Translations under genes and position numbers: made by a program
The notes under the pieces: generated by a model
Database searches by the model: none
Told to the model about the DNA's origin: nothing
The model's input: the letters and a program-made list of their open reading frames with translations, nothing else
Source of the DNA: Crotophaga sulcirostris
Lineage: Eukaryota > Chordata > Aves > Cuculiformes > Crotophagidae
NCBI GenBank assembly: GCA_013397455.1
Contig: VYZB01000730.1
Location: 42,678-106,677 of the forward strand
DNA length: 64,000 bases
Direction of reading: 5' to 3'
Shown here: in pieces, positions 1 to 13,400 of the stretch
Layout: every line of letters begins with the position of its first letter
How positions within the stretch are numbered: position 1 is the stretch's first letter

Positions 1-1496
1 ACTCCTGGTTTAGAAAATCGAGTTTTGACAGCTGTTGATATTTCAAGTTTAGTAAATCTGAGGTTTAGACTGAAGGTAATTTTTGGCTTCTTCATTTCCC
101 CCCCCGCTATGTGCATGTTAGTTAAATTGAACACGCAGACATTTGACTTCTCGCTCTTGGCTGTTATCTGTGTCCAGTGTGTGGGGTGGAAGACCTCTGA
201 CTTCTTTCATGTGGTGCTATCACCAACCTATTGAAAAACCTTGTCTTTGTTATCGTCTCAAGTGTTTTCCAGCATTTTGCCTGCCAGCATTGTGGGAGCA
301 GGCAGAGACTTGAGGGTGCTGGGGCCACCCCAGGCACAGTGGGGTTCTAAGCACTTGCTCTCTTGTCACAGGGAGCTTGCCAGGAGAACACAAAGGGTCC
401 CTGTTTCTCCTGCCTCAGAATGATAAGGGATCTGTTGGCTCCTGTCCCTTGTGTAGGGATGAAGTCACCTGGATGTGAACTGTATTAGGAGCAGGCATCT
501 CCTCAGTGATGGTGTGCTTCCTCCAAAGCACTTGAGATGGAAAAAATAAGTTTTGGGAAGTTTGCATGATTGTCTTCTCCCCATCTCTCTGACTGTGTTG
601 GGAATTTTGTTGTTAGTGCTGCTGGGCTGATATAGAGTGAGCTTGAATGCCCAGGTAATAAGAGGAGATGTGCACCTCAGGGTGAGGTAGGGTACCCTGG
701 ACCTGTGCTGGGTACAGACGTGGTGATGCTGGAGGGAGCCGATGCCTCCAGCAGCTCCAGGCCTCCACTTTAGCTTTTCCACGTTAAAACCTGGGTGCGT
801 TGTGTGCTTTGTCAGCCTGATTTTCTTCAGCTGTCTCTCTTGGGAGAAGCTAGCTTTATGTTTTTGAGGCTCAATTTTCCATCCATGTTGGGTTTTGTTG
901 AATGAGTTTGTTTCAGAAGTGTCTTCTCATTAAGTCATTCTTCTGTTGGAAAATGTCCATTTGTCAATACAGAAGCTTTCCCTGGGACTGGTGCATGCTC
1001 AGGAGATCAGAAACAAGCCCAGGCACTCCATAATTCTATTTACTGAACAGTACAACAAGGCCTAAACAAATATTTACTGACTTGATTATGGTTCTGTGGC
1101 ATCCTGGTAGAGCACTGACTGTCCTGATGTCTTCTTGTTTTATGTCATTTTTGAAAGAGAGTCAGGTCTTTTGGGTTGGTTTAGGGTTTTTTTTTAATAA
1201 CCCTATGGAAGGGGAAGATTTTAAGTCCAGGTTTCGCAGGCTTGGGGTGTCTCTGCCCAGGCCCCCTGCTTGCTGAAGGCAATGATGTTCTCTGCTCAGG
1301 GTTTAGCATTCTGAGTTTTACTTGGACAATGTGGCTTTTCTGCGCGGAGAACTTGCAGTGAAATTTGGCTGCACTGATGCTGTCTGCAGGGATGCACAGG
1401 GTGCTGAAGCACCTTGCTACACACCAGCTTTCTGCACATCCCATCCAGGAACACTTGGAGGTGGCACAGCTGCCAGTGGTCTGCAGGTTCTAACTG
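1..1496. other. Unique non-coding sequence
   Basis: No repeat, exon or RNA gene recognised. The short open frames lack family resemblance and overlap each other on both strands. Confidence 0.6.
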
Positions 1497-1786
1497 GGTC
1501 TCTTCTCCCAAGCTAACAAGGGGTTGAATGAGAGGAAATGGCCTCAAGTTGAGCAAAGAGAGGTTTAGATTGCATATTGGGAAAAAAATCTTTACAGAAA
1601 GAGTGGTGAAGCATTGGAACCAGCTGCCCAGAGCAGTGGTGGAGTCTCTGACCCTGGAGGGGTTCAAAAAATATGTGGACATGGTGCTTTGAGACAGGGT
1701 TTAGCAGGCACGGTGGAGTTGACATGACAGTTGGACTGGATGAACTTAGAGGGCTTTTTCAGTCTTAATGATTTTATGATTCTATG
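1497..1786 (+). mobile_element. CR1 LINE 3' fragment (ATTCTATG-type tail)
   Basis: Runs from the CR1 GTCTCTTCTCCCA block through GAACCAGCTGCCC and TGGAGGGGTTC to a tail ending ATTTTATGATTCTATG. 5'-truncated and moderately diverged. Confidence 0.85.
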
Positions 1787-3220
1787 TCTGTGGGCTGAGC
1801 TTGGCTGCTGACCCTTGGAGGGATATTGTGATGGGAATGACAAGGGGTTTGGATCAGACGAGAAAAATTCATCTTAGTGCCTGAATATAGTTTTTCATCC
1901 TCTTAAAATTCTTCTGTTTCTTCAAAGTGTGAATCCCAGATGCTAAAAAAGTATTTTTCCAGACATGGCTATGCTGTCTTGCTGAATTATTGTTTTCCTT
2001 CTGGCCTTCATTTTTTTTGTTTCATAGCTTTATCTTTTTGTCTGGATGTTTTACATGGCTAAAACTCATTCCTGTTTAGCATACCGATCCGAGAACTCCC
2101 ACATGAGGCAGCGTCTCCACCAAGCTATCACAGAGGACAGGAATGCTGCCTTTTTTTCCTGGAAAACTTGTAAACATGAACTTCCTGTTGATGCGAGCTG
2201 TAAATCCACAAATAGGTTCTGCTTCCCCTAGAAGATGAAGGTGATAAAATCTCAGGTCCTTGTTCAGTGCACCTGGTCCTCCAGAGGGAACCTGCTGGTT
2301 GCTCTGCACCTCGGGAAATGAATCATTCCCTTTGTTTTTCCCCTTTTCTGTGGGCACCCAAGTATGGGTGCAGTCCTAATAAAAGCCACTTGGAGAATCT
2401 CAAAGCCCTGAAGACTCTAAAGTGATGCATCGTGGGTTGTTCTCTCCTTTCCTTTCTCCCTGCCTCTCCCACCACAGAAGTAATTCAAAGTTTTGCAGAG
2501 TTAACTCTGTCCTGCATCCAAACCAGGCCTTTTTGGAGAACAAACTGGCCGAATTCTGGCAGCTGTTAGAAGACACTGTGTGTTACCACCTGTGTCACTT
2601 AACCTTGCTGTTATTTCTGCCTCCAAGGGGAGGTCTGGTGGGACCCATAACCCACGCTAGGTTTGGTTTTCCCCTTCGACGCTTTAACACTTGGCTCTCC
2701 TTCGTTCCACGCGGTGGCAGCGCGTGAGCCTCATCCCACATGGGGCTGGGGTCCTTATCCAGGGCTGGAAGTTCTGGCTGCAATCTGCCTTTCAACATCA
2801 GTCCAACGTGGAGCTGTGACCAGCGAACCATGTGTGTTACCTTCCTCCTCCTAGTGCCAAGAAAGCATTGCCCACAGCTCGTTGGGAAAAGAGGCAGCAT
2901 CACATGGACAACAGCCGCCTGGCTCCCTGGTTTTTAGAGGCTGATGGGTGCTTTGTTTCTGGGTAAGGAGCAGGGACCCAGGCAGGTGACTGAGCTCGGC
3001 AGGTGTTGTGGGCTTTTGATGGTTGGGCATGGCCAAGTGGATCTTCAGGATCAACTATTAGTGATGCTGGGGCTTCTCTGTGCTGTCAGGGAAGGGATGG
3101 AGGCAGGCAGGCAAAGGGCTGGGAGATGGTGGGAGCTGAGAGTGGAGAAGGGAAGCAGAAAGAAGCCAAAAAAAGAGATTAAAATGATGATAGTAGAAAG
3201 GGAAAAATGATATAGGAAGG

Positions 3221-3498
3221 AAGGAGGTTACCAGTGACAGAACTAGAGGACATGGACTCAAGCTTCGATAGGGAAAGTTTAGGCTTGATATTAGGAAAAA
3301 GTTCTTCCCTGAAAGGGTGATTGGCCATTGGAATGCGATTCCCAGGGAGGTGGTGGAGTCATCGACCCTGGAGATGTTTAAGAGGAGATTGGCTGAGGCA
3401 CTCAGTGCCATGGTTTAGATGCTGGGTTGGTGTTGGTGTTGGGTTATAGGTTGGACTCAATGATCTCAGAGGTCCTTTCCAACCTTGCGATACTGTGA
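3221..3498 (+). mobile_element. CR1 LINE 3' fragment (GATACTGT-type tail)
   Basis: ACCAGTGACAGAACTAGAGG through GGTTGGACTCAATGATCTC to a GATACTGTGA end. Same subfamily as the copies at 23970, 32957, 47255, 49689 and 62986. Confidence 0.88.
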
Positions 3499-4793
3499 GA
3501 AGTGGTTGCAGGAAAACGAGAAGCAACAGGCAGGCTAGAAGGAAGATGTGGACGGAGGCTGAGTTCTCTTATTAAGCTCCCATTAATTAATACTTTTTCA
3601 TGCAGCAGCACTGGGGTATGGATGCAATCCAGCCCTTCCCAGCCTGACCTCTGAGCTCGCCGTGTGCTGGTTTCTCCTTGGCTTCCCGCCCGAAGCGAAA
3701 CCACAACCTTTCCGACTTCTCCGGGCAGAATGAAAGGCACATGGCAGCGGTGTAAGAAGAGCCTCTCACAGTCGTCTGCGCTTGGGTGGGCGTGCTGGTT
3801 CTTTCGTAAACTAATAGCTCCCAGCAGTGCTACTAAATCAGACTTGGTGGAGCCGGGAGCAGAGAGTTGGAATGCCGGGCCAGGCGCAAAGGGCTGCGCT
3901 GAGTTGTTCTTTTTTTTTTTTTGGTCAAGGGACAGGACAGCAGGAGAGGGAGCTGGCAAGGATGAACTCAGCAAAATACAAAGATGTTGGAAAAAAATAT
4001 AAAAGTAAGCCCAAAAAATAAAAAAATAGCCCCCCAGCCCTGTTTAAAACATAATTGTTGTTTGGCAAGGTGCAAAGAGAGGGAGCCTTATTCACTGCTA
4101 AAGCTGTAAAGCCAACAGACTGGGATGCTGCTGGAAAGCCCTACCTAAAATCCTGAACTGGTGGGTTTACTTGGTAAAATGGACAAAATAACAGAGGATT
4201 GGGTTTTTTCAGCATCTTAAATGCAGGCTGTGGTTTGAGTGAGACATTCAGATAGTTTGGCTTTTTAAATCAAGGCTAACAGGTTAGTAATAACCAATTA
4301 CCAGGAAAATGAACCTCCTTTGGTGCCTGTCTAGTGGCTCTCTGGTGTGACAGGCAGGGAGCACCTCTTCTGAAGGACCCAGCAAGGACCAGAGCCCCTA
4401 AAGAAGCATCCTGGGGATGGAAGGGAGGCTCAGGAGGAAGGGTGAAAGGATTCTGTTAAAGGAGCCCAAGATAGAGAAAGAAAAACTGTTATCAGGGGAA
4501 AAGCCACAGCCTATGGGAAGGAAGTCACCAGGGAAGGGAGGTGCAGGAAGCGATCCAGGGTGTGATGACCCTGCTGTAGGAAGGGGCTTGGGATCAGGCA
4601 CTTGCATTTTATTGTTCATATTTTTGTTTGTAAATGCTGCCCTTTCTGGAATGAAACCAAGACCGCAAGTTCTGTTAACAAGTCCTGCTTTCTTATTTGG
4701 TAAAGATCTTCCAGAGGGGTGATGATGGGGAGCACCTGGAACTCAGACTTCAGAGTGGGGTGGCTGATTTGGGACACAGTGCACGAAGCCGTG

Positions 4794-4900
4794 GTTTAGT
4801 GCCATGGTTTAGATGATGGGTTAGTGTTACTGTTGGGTTATAGGTTGGACTCCATGATCTCAAAGGTCCTTTCCAACCTTGTAATACTGTGATACTGTGA
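4794..4900 (+). mobile_element. CR1 3' end, short, GATACTGT-type tail
   Basis: About 107 bp from TTTAGTGCCATGGTTTAGAT to AATACTGTGATACTGTGA. Confidence 0.85.
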
Positions 4901-6942
4901 AGCCCATCATCTCACCAGCAAAAGGGAAGATTTCCACTTCCAAAGCATATCCACACCATAAACATGTGCTAAAGGGGCTGTTCCTGTCAGGACTTGGGTA
5001 AAAATGTCAGGTCTAGGCAGGTACCTGGGTTTTCTGGGTGGTACCTGAGTCAGCTGCAGTAGAGCTCCCATCAGCACAGCTTCCAAAGCCAGAAATGCTC
5101 CTCATCCCCCACCTGGTGTCTTGGGCAACTGAAGATGAGGGTCACCAAAATTACGCTTGGAGGGGTGTGGGCATGTGTATTTTAACAAACTTCTGTAATC
5201 GAAGGGTACTGCTATTGATCTGGAAAATACTGTCAAGCTGCAAAGCTGTTGGACTGGACTTAATCCTCTGCAGGCTGGGTTTTACTCTCTCCAAATAGGA
5301 TTACTCATTTTTTCCATATTTCTATGTTTGGTTTAAATACCCGTGACGGCTACAAAGGCTTGGATTTCTAATCAGAGCACAGATGTTAGATTTAGGAATA
5401 GGTATGTTGGGGTTTGGGGGTGATTCTTTGGATAGGACATCAGTTCTTGGGTGTTTTTTCTTTACATATGCAGTCATGTAGCAGGAATAAGGTCGCTTTT
5501 GCTTAAGTGCCCCCTTCTTCAACCCTAAATCAGTGACCAGGAGTAAAGTTTCAGTAACTTCTTTAGGTTGTGCTTAATTCCTTGTTGCATCTTTGCTCCA
5601 ACTGTTTTTTTTTTTTTTTTGCAATGTTTGATGTAAATTCTGCTAGCTCAGTTCAGGCCAACTTTTAATACATTTTTTTCCCCTCTCTGGGCAGTATTGA
5701 AATGGCACAAAAGCCAAACACTCTTCACGTTCCCTCCTGAAGGAGGCAATCTGATGAGATTTACTTGACAAATTAAGCTTGTTAACGTAATCTGCCATGT
5801 GCTCATTTAAATAATGGATGTCTTGAAAAGAGGATGTTTGTTAAATGTGATAAATTTGCTGGGAATGGAGAGGTCCAGTCCCAGTTTGAGGGTGTGGGAT
5901 GTCTGCTGAGCCTGAACTCAAGTCCACGAGCCTCCCATGCAGCCCTACCAGCAGTGCTTCAAAGGGAGCAGTCCCTGCTTGGCTCTGCTGACTGGTAAGG
6001 CAGGCAGAAAGAAGGCAATAAAATGTTTGTCTTTCTTGCCAGACCTGAGCCTGGAGGAGGATGAGGATCCCAATTAGTTTCCATCAGATTCCAGTTAGCA
6101 TGAATTTACAGTTTCCACTTAGCCTGATAAATGGCTTTGGCCGCCTTGGTGCATTTGGATTTATTATTTGATGGAAAATGGTCAACTTTAAAAAGGCAAA
6201 GGCTTTCCAGGGTTGCTGTGAATACCAGAGAAACTTCTTTCCGAGGTAAGAACACAGCAGGCAAAAAAATAAAGCCACGGCGCATCATGAAATATGGGTG
6301 GAATGGAGGAGAAATCAGATGTAGTTTGGGTCTCTGTGGCAATGGACTGTGATAGGCATAAAAATTCCACTGGAAACTGGAAAAATTCTTCAGATTTCCT
6401 CGCTTTACTCAGAAACCACGCTTAGCAGCAGGTATCAATAGCTCCCAGTGTTCAAACTTTGTTTGCATCGTTCTTTCCATGGAACATTCCCATGAGAAGA
6501 AAACAGAAGCAGATGAATGTGGCAAGCCAGGGAAAGCAGCTTCCCCTGTGCTGTCTGCATTCCTTCTTTCTTCCACTGTGGTGGTGATGTCTGGGCAACA
6601 CAGTCTGTTTTAACGGCTGTTTGGGGAGCAGGCTGGCTTCTTGGTCACCTACAGGTGCTGCTCGAGGGCAGGAGATGGTGTTTCTTGGTGTCTACTATTA
6701 ATGCGTTGCCTCTGCTTCCCCAGCTCTGTTTGCAAAGGGCAAGGCGTGCAATGTGTTCTCTTGGCTTGCTTTGCAGTAATGTGAGCTGCTGCATCAGCAC
6801 TGCTGGAGAGACTGACTGGTGACATTGCTTGCATGTGGCTCCACAGACCTGCCTCTGCTGGTGGTGAGCTTGGGGACAGGGTCATGGTGTGGGCAAGCTT
6901 AGGGATGTGGGTCATGTTTAGGATACAGTTCATGAACCACAG
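4901..6942. other. Unique non-coding sequence
   Basis: No gene recognised. Around 5690-5835 there is an AT-rich, repeat-free block (TTAAGCTTGTTAACGTAATC, CTCATTTAAATAATGG) that could be a conserved element. A poly-T run lies near 5606-5620. Confidence 0.5.
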
Positions 6943-7105
6943 AGTCATAGAATCGCTTGGTTGGAAAAGACCTTTGAGATCACTGAGTCCAACAGTACCT
7001 GTCCACTACTAAACCAGATTCCTCAGAAACTTGTCTACCCGCCTTTTAAACACCTCCAGGGATGGGGACTCAGCCACCTCCCTGGGCAGCCGGTTCCAGT
7101 GTACA
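6943..7105 (-). mobile_element. CR1 3' fragment, antisense
   Basis: Begins AGTCATAGAATCGCTTGG and reads GGAAAAGACCTTTGAGATCA on the + strand; belongs to the subfamily with TTGAGATCACTGAGTCCAAC and CTAAACCAGAT. Confidence 0.82.
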
Positions 7106-9360
7106 GAGTCGTTCAAAGGAGGTTTTGCAACGGCTTCTACTCATAACACCCAGGTGTCCCCACCTTTAGTTTTTATGCCTTGAGAACCCAAAACACCACA
7201 TGCATCTTCTTTACTCGGAGGCTGAGCCAGGATACCTGACGTATTCCTGCCTCAACCCCAGCCAGGAGTGGGGACATCTGTCCTGAGGATGCTGGGGTTT
7301 TGGTAGAAGTTGGCCTGTGAACACTATGGAAAAGGTTGTACATTTTCATAAAAGTTTATGAAGTCATATAATTGTAGCTGTACTTGAAGTGCTTGGAGTG
7401 GACTAAGTTTTTGACATTTCGAACTGCTTTAGGTTGTAAAAATAGGAAGATGCCTTTGGCCATGGAGTCGCAAATGGTTGTCGCAACTCAGTCGTCATAG
7501 TTGGAACAGCTTTTGTTTATTTGTAGTGAAACACATACAAGCTGTTGAGGTCCTTAAGTTAAAGTATGATTAAAAAAGAAGATGGGGGATCATCTACTGC
7601 TAGTTACCTATGTCTACTCCAGGCCATCCCGTGTAGCTTCCAAGAGGGCTTTCTCTGATGGCTTTGACCCAGAGACCTTGCAGCTCCCCAGTTACATCTC
7701 TTGAGCATCTTCTCTTTGTCATGCAGCATTCCGTGCCACTTTTGTGCTAGGAACAAGGTCAGCTTTTGAGTTTGCTGGCCAGTTTCAGGCTGGTTTGGTG
7801 AGGTCAGGGCAGGGAATGGTTGTATCTGATGTTTTAATGCCTTAAGCATGGATAGGCTGCATCCCTCTGCCTGGTGCCATCTCCACTGGGGGCAAAACTG
7901 CAGCTCCTTATAAGACATCAGAGGATCCACATGAGAGCCACCACTGTTGGGACGACTCTGGCCAGGGAGGGCTCCTGTTGGGGACCTAACAGTGCGAGGC
8001 GCCAGGGGGGCAAATCGCAAGATGCAAGTCCATCAGAAAATAACTTTATTAATTCTGGTGCTGCTTGGTTTTTGTTGCCCTTCATTGTCTGTATAATTTA
8101 GAGATGATTTTTCCATCTCAGCTTATGAAATATTGAAAGCTTCAGTATTTTGCGCAACTTTCATCAAAAGTGTCAGAAGCCCCAGCAAGCTGAACTTTGT
8201 GAAATTAAATGTTCGCTTGGCATGGCTTGCCAGCAGTGGGGACTGGGGCAGGAAGAAGTGGATGCCGGCAGGCACTGGTGGATCTGTCTGCCAGTTCCCA
8301 ACCTGCTTTGCTGCCCAAGCATTGCTTCGCAGGCTGCTTCAGGCATCCCTGTGCTGATACTGGATTGCAATTCCTTTTTTTTTTTTTTTAACTGAACCGT
8401 GCAAAATCCCTGCTCTTCACTGAGGTTTGGAGGTGGGAGCATAGCTGTAAATCTGTGCTCCCTCTGCCAGCAGCCTGGCTGCCCTGCTCAGAGCAATGTG
8501 CTCACCCAGCCACAGCTGCAGCAGCTTCATGGGCTCCTAAAACAGCCAAGCATCTTCCCAAATGCCTCCCCCCAGTTCTCACCCAGCATCCTGCCTGTCC
8601 TCCCTCTGTGGGAGGACAACGTGGCCCATGTCTCCATGAATGCAAGCCATGCCTGCTCATAGAGGGGTTTTTAATACTTCCTTTAAAGCACTTTTTTTTT
8701 TTTCTCCCTTTACAACCCCTTCCCCTCTCAAAGGGAAGCAGAGGTACCTTAAACTAATTAGGAGTAAGAGGCAGAGAAGCCGGGGGTGAAGGGTTAGGTG
8801 GGATGCCAGGGGGCAGTACTTGTGGAAGGTTTATGGGCATGGCTTGGCAGTAAGCAATAGCCTAACAAAGCGTTGGAAATTCCATGAAAAGAAGCATTTT
8901 GGCGTGTCTGAGTTAGTAAATATCCCGTCATGCTTACACCAACTATGGACAATTCTGCTGGTGTGATTTCTGGGCTTTTGGAAAACCAGCATCCCTTGGC
9001 TTTGGCGACAGCAGGCTTTTAGTTTGCTGTCCTGGCAAGGTACATCACTCCTTAAAAAAGGTGCTGGAGGGAGAGGTGGTGTTGCCTGCAAAGATTTGAG
9101 AAGGATTATATTGAGACCTGAATGAACCCACTCAGCTCAGAGAAACACAGACTGGAGTGGTGAATCCCTCCTGAGATCTTAAACTGTGCCTGTGCGTGGT
9201 CTGCTAGCAAAATGCAACCCTCGCTTCTCCTCGTCAGAGCTTTCTGGGAACTGGAAGGGGAGATGGCTTGAGCAGTGCCTGGGAGGTGGTTGCCTCTCCC
9301 CTGGGGCAGTGCCACAGGCAGGCAGAGCCAACCCATCTGCGAGGGGTGCTGTTGTGGAAA

Positions 9361-9520
9361 TGCGCGTTTCCCCAGCGCCCAGTTTGCGGTGAATGGTGCC
9401 GGGCTGATGGGATTAGTCAGGGGCCCCCAGTTAATATCGGCTGTTCATGCCGCGCGCCGGGGAGCGGCTATTCAACACGACCAGGAGGTCTGGGGGCGGC
9501 AGAGCTGCCTCATCTGTGTA
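9361..9520. promoter_or_regulatory. CpG-dense, repeat-free patch
   Basis: About 14 CpG in 150 bp (for example GCCGCGCGCCGGGGAGCGGC). It is free of CR1 and embedded in CpG-poor DNA. This is a candidate conserved regulatory element in the presumed first intron or 5' flank; the role is inferred only from composition. Confidence 0.3.
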
Positions 9521-10019
9521 TTAACGGGAGGAGAAAAATGGTTAAATGTACTTGTGTCCCGTGGGTTCCTGCTTTGAGCCTGCCTTGCTGCTGCAAGATC
9601 CCTGGTGAAGCTCACTCTTCGATAAAAACATTTTGGATTTACGTTTTCCTTTAACACTTCCTCTTCCACCCAAGTAATCTGTTACACATTTAATTGCTCT
9701 TCCTTTGAATTTCCCAGCCCTGGTTTGGTACCCTTGCGGCATCAGTATCTTGTTATCTTGTTGTTGCTTCTAATTGCTAACACATTCCAGCTTTCCAGCG
9801 CCGCTGACTCTGGCACTGGGGCTTGGAAAGGGGAGTTTATGGAGAAGATTTACGCGTGGAGAGGGGGGGGAAGCCTTCAGAAAATTAATTCGCTGGTTTA
9901 CCCAACAGCTTATCCAGATTTCAAAACTGGGGGCTGAGATGAAGGCTGGTGCTGCAGCAGGGAATGGACCCACAGCGGCTGTGTCGGCGAAGTCCTCCTT
10001 TCCTCCACCTCACTGTTCT

Positions 10020-10475
10020 CGCCGGCCATAAATAAATGGGGTGTATTTCCCAGGCGAGGGTCAGCCGGGCAGCGAGGCGCTGGTAGGTGTGTGCTTGGTG
10101 ACATCAGCTGGCGAGCAGCCTGGCAGCAGCGCGGCGCAGGCAGGCAGCAGGCGGGGAGCCGAGGTGCTCTGCCTCTAAGCTGGGTTATTCTGGCAAGGTG
10201 GAGAGCTGGTCTGTTTGGCAGGACCTTCCCATCTGGGATCCATCTGTGTTTCCCTGGAATCGGACAGGCGGCTCCAGGCAGTGAGAAATCACAGATGTGT
10301 GGGACCTGACACATGTCCAGCTAATGAAAGGAGAAGGCAGGCTGGGCTCCGGCTGCGCTCGAAGAGCATGAGCGGAGGAGGAGGAGGAAGAAGAAGGCTT
10401 TTTATTTATATTTCAAAGAAACTAGGTGTTCAACAGCAGCTGGATCGTCGCAACCTTGCTGTTTAGGGTAAGCAA
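10020..10475 (+). promoter_or_regulatory. CpG-rich patch with a possible non-coding first exon
   Basis: About 12 CpG in the first 150 bp, a CATAAATAAAT word at its start, a purine-rich GGAGGAGGAGGAAGAAGAAG stretch, and a good 5' splice-site sequence AGG/GTAAGC at 10465-10473. This could be an alternative promoter and untranslated first exon for CBFA2T2, whose internal Met in exon A can start translation. No direct proof. Confidence 0.25.
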
Positions 10476-13400
10476 TAGATGGGTCTATTTTTAAACAGGA
10501 TTAGGTTGGATGTAGCAAATCTGGGATGCAGTGGGGGGATGCTTGGGTGGGATGCTCGGCCACCGTACTGCCAAGCAGGTTTAAGGAGCAACGTGGGTTT
10601 TGCCAGCCATCTGGGGAGAGGGAGAGCCTCAACCTTGAGCACAGGTAGAGGGAGAGGGTGGGAGCAGCGGCGGCCGCAGAGCTTCACCACCCCGCTTACT
10701 GCCGGTCGACTGCAGTGGCTTTGCTGGGGGAAAACTTCAATAGAGGAGCTGGCTGCATGCAGGGATGCTGCAGCTGAAAAAATACTAAACTCTCCCTGAG
10801 GAGAGCTGTGTTACAGCTCTCCCTGGGTTGCTATGGAATGGTTTATTATTGGTTTTTTTGTATTTTTTATTCCGCCCCCACCCCCACCCCGGCCCAGTGA
10901 ACAGGAGGCTGGGATTTGGTGTTTTCTGGGGAAATGGAAAAGCAGGAAGGGTTTTGTGTTTTTTTAGCAGACGGTTTTTTTCTGCTGTGCCAAGCTTTAC
11001 TCTCATTTATGCATGTTGATACTGGAAATGGAAAGGGGCGGGGGAGTGGGGAATCTGCAGAGGCTGATTTCTTCCATCGACTCCCAAATTTCCTTAATTT
11101 TCCCTGTGTTTTCAGCGCTGCTCTGCATTGTGGCAGAGGCTGCTCCCTTTTTGTCTTTGCGCTCCTCAAGCAGCAACTGATGCTCCCAGCATCTCAGTCT
11201 CTCAGATCAATTCCATGAGACTGGAACAGACATCCCTGCCCTGTATATTTTTGGTGTCGCGCTGCAGACTGCTGTATTTTCTTTTAGTCCATTGTAATCT
11301 CCCAATCCTGCATGTGTATTTGAAACCTGCCCTTTTCCCCCCTCTCCTTGTTTATTGGGAAGGTTCAGCAGTTGGAATTGCTCCTCCAACCCTCTGGAGT
11401 AGCTCGTTGTAAGGATCCTCTGTTGCACGTCTGCTGCCCCGAGTGTGCGCTCTGCAAAATATTCCCAGTTTTTTCTCTCCCCTGCAGTGCTCAGCTCCTG
11501 CACAAAGGTACTCACAGTCCATTTTATGTGCCAGAGAAATCCTGCCCAGTGCAGGAGACGCACCAAAATCAGCACTCAAAGTTTGGGGAGCTAAAATGTG
11601 GCCGAGGATCACTTGCTACGGGAGGTGGAAAAAGAGAGAGGAATATTTGCTGTGCTGTCTGGTGCAGGATGATTCCCTTTGGGACGCTTTGCTGTTGCTT
11701 TGTCCAGGTTATGTTTGAGTGTGCCAAATGGCAGGGTGTCCCCGGGGAGAGCGCAGTGCAGCCTGGCAGGGTGCTGCATGGGCTGCAGCTCCATGTTCCT
11801 CAACTTCCACCGCTGCGTGGGCCACCAGGAGGTTTTCCTTCTCTTACAGCGTGCAAGCATTTGCTCATAGGCTTTTAAATATATATGTATTGTAAGTCTG
11901 CTTCTCCAGACACACCAACCACCACCTATGTGTCCCTTGCTGTCCCTGGAGGGGAAGCAGGAGGAGCACGTCCTGCCCGGTGCTCTGGGACTTCAACGCC
12001 TCTTACCAGGCACAAAGGAGGAATGAAAACCAAACGATCTCTAGCAAAGAGTGTGACAACACCTAAAAGCAAAGAGCTGTGCTCCTCCTCTGTGGCTCTC
12101 CCAAAGGCTTCCCAAGTTAGGGAGCATGGCGCAGCGCACTGGAGCATCTGCTCCTGCGGTGTCAGTGCAAGTTGGTTCTGATGAAGCAAACAGAAGTTTT
12201 GCCGGCATCGGGGCGGCACAAGTTGGCCATTAAACCACTAATTTGCTGGTATCTCGCTAAAACCCTGCCAGAAACTTCTTTACTTCTAAGGTTCGTCTAT
12301 TTTTTTTTTAAAGAATTTGGGGTGTCTGATGAGCTGAAAGTGTAGGTGAGAGAGGTGGTTGTGTTTTGGGGAAAAAGGTGGCTTGAAACATGGTGGCCAG
12401 TCATAATAATTTTATAGAAATGGGGTAGCGCATCCAATTTTTTCAGAATTGTCTGCTGGATGCTGTAGTTTTCACTATTAATATGGAGAAGATGTTTAGT
12501 CTGATTTTTGGGACTAACTAGGCTTCACCTTGGGTCATCTCCAGCCAGGTACCCGGCACATCCACTGGTTAGAGAAACCAGCAAATGATGCAAACTAAGA
12601 GTCCCCAGTGCAAGAAACTGGGGGAAAGGGGATAAAGCAGAGGCAGTTGGAGCAAATGTTGCCAACAGGAGAATTCAGTGAGCCAAGAGGATTGGAAGGG
12701 TCTGAGGAAGGAGCAGAATGGCTAAAGGCAAGGAGAAGAAATTGTTAATCTGAGAAGTCTATTGCACAGGGAATTCCCCGAGGAGAAGAGCAGAAACTCC
12801 ATTTAATAGAGAAAAGGCCAAACCAGTGCTGCCAAGTCGGGTTCTGCTCTGCCCGGGGACTGGAGCCACAGCCCCTGCTTCCTTCCAAGATGCTGCTATT
12901 TTTGCAAGTCGCATCTGCTGGGTTTTGCAGAGGCTTGTTTGAACCCACTGATGCCAAAAGCAAAGGGAGCTTCTCACGAGAACTGTGGGTCAGGCTCTAG
13001 GGTTTTTTTTTTCCTTCTGTTTTATTCCTTCTAGTTCAAAAGAGCGGGGTTTCACTTCCTAATGCAGTCTTGTCTGTTGGATTGAATACGAGTCCCAAAT
13101 TATTTTGCTGCTGCTTTACAGGGCTTTGTCACGCGTCGCTCGCGGTGGGTTTTCGTTTGTAGAGGTTATCGCTGATAAGGAAAGAGGGAAAGAGCATGGT
13201 TTGACTTCAGGAGCTGAGTGTTCAAGGCAACCAGTTCTTCTTCAGTCCCCAGACGGACCCATGGACACAGTAGCCATCGGCAGTGTTTTGCAGAAGGCAG
13301 CGCTCTCCCACAGTTACGCCCTGGGCTGGGTAAGCCAGGTGGCCTCTTGTTTTTTCCAGCTGTCTTAGGGTTTGGACAAAAAACAGAATTTGTTTGACGT

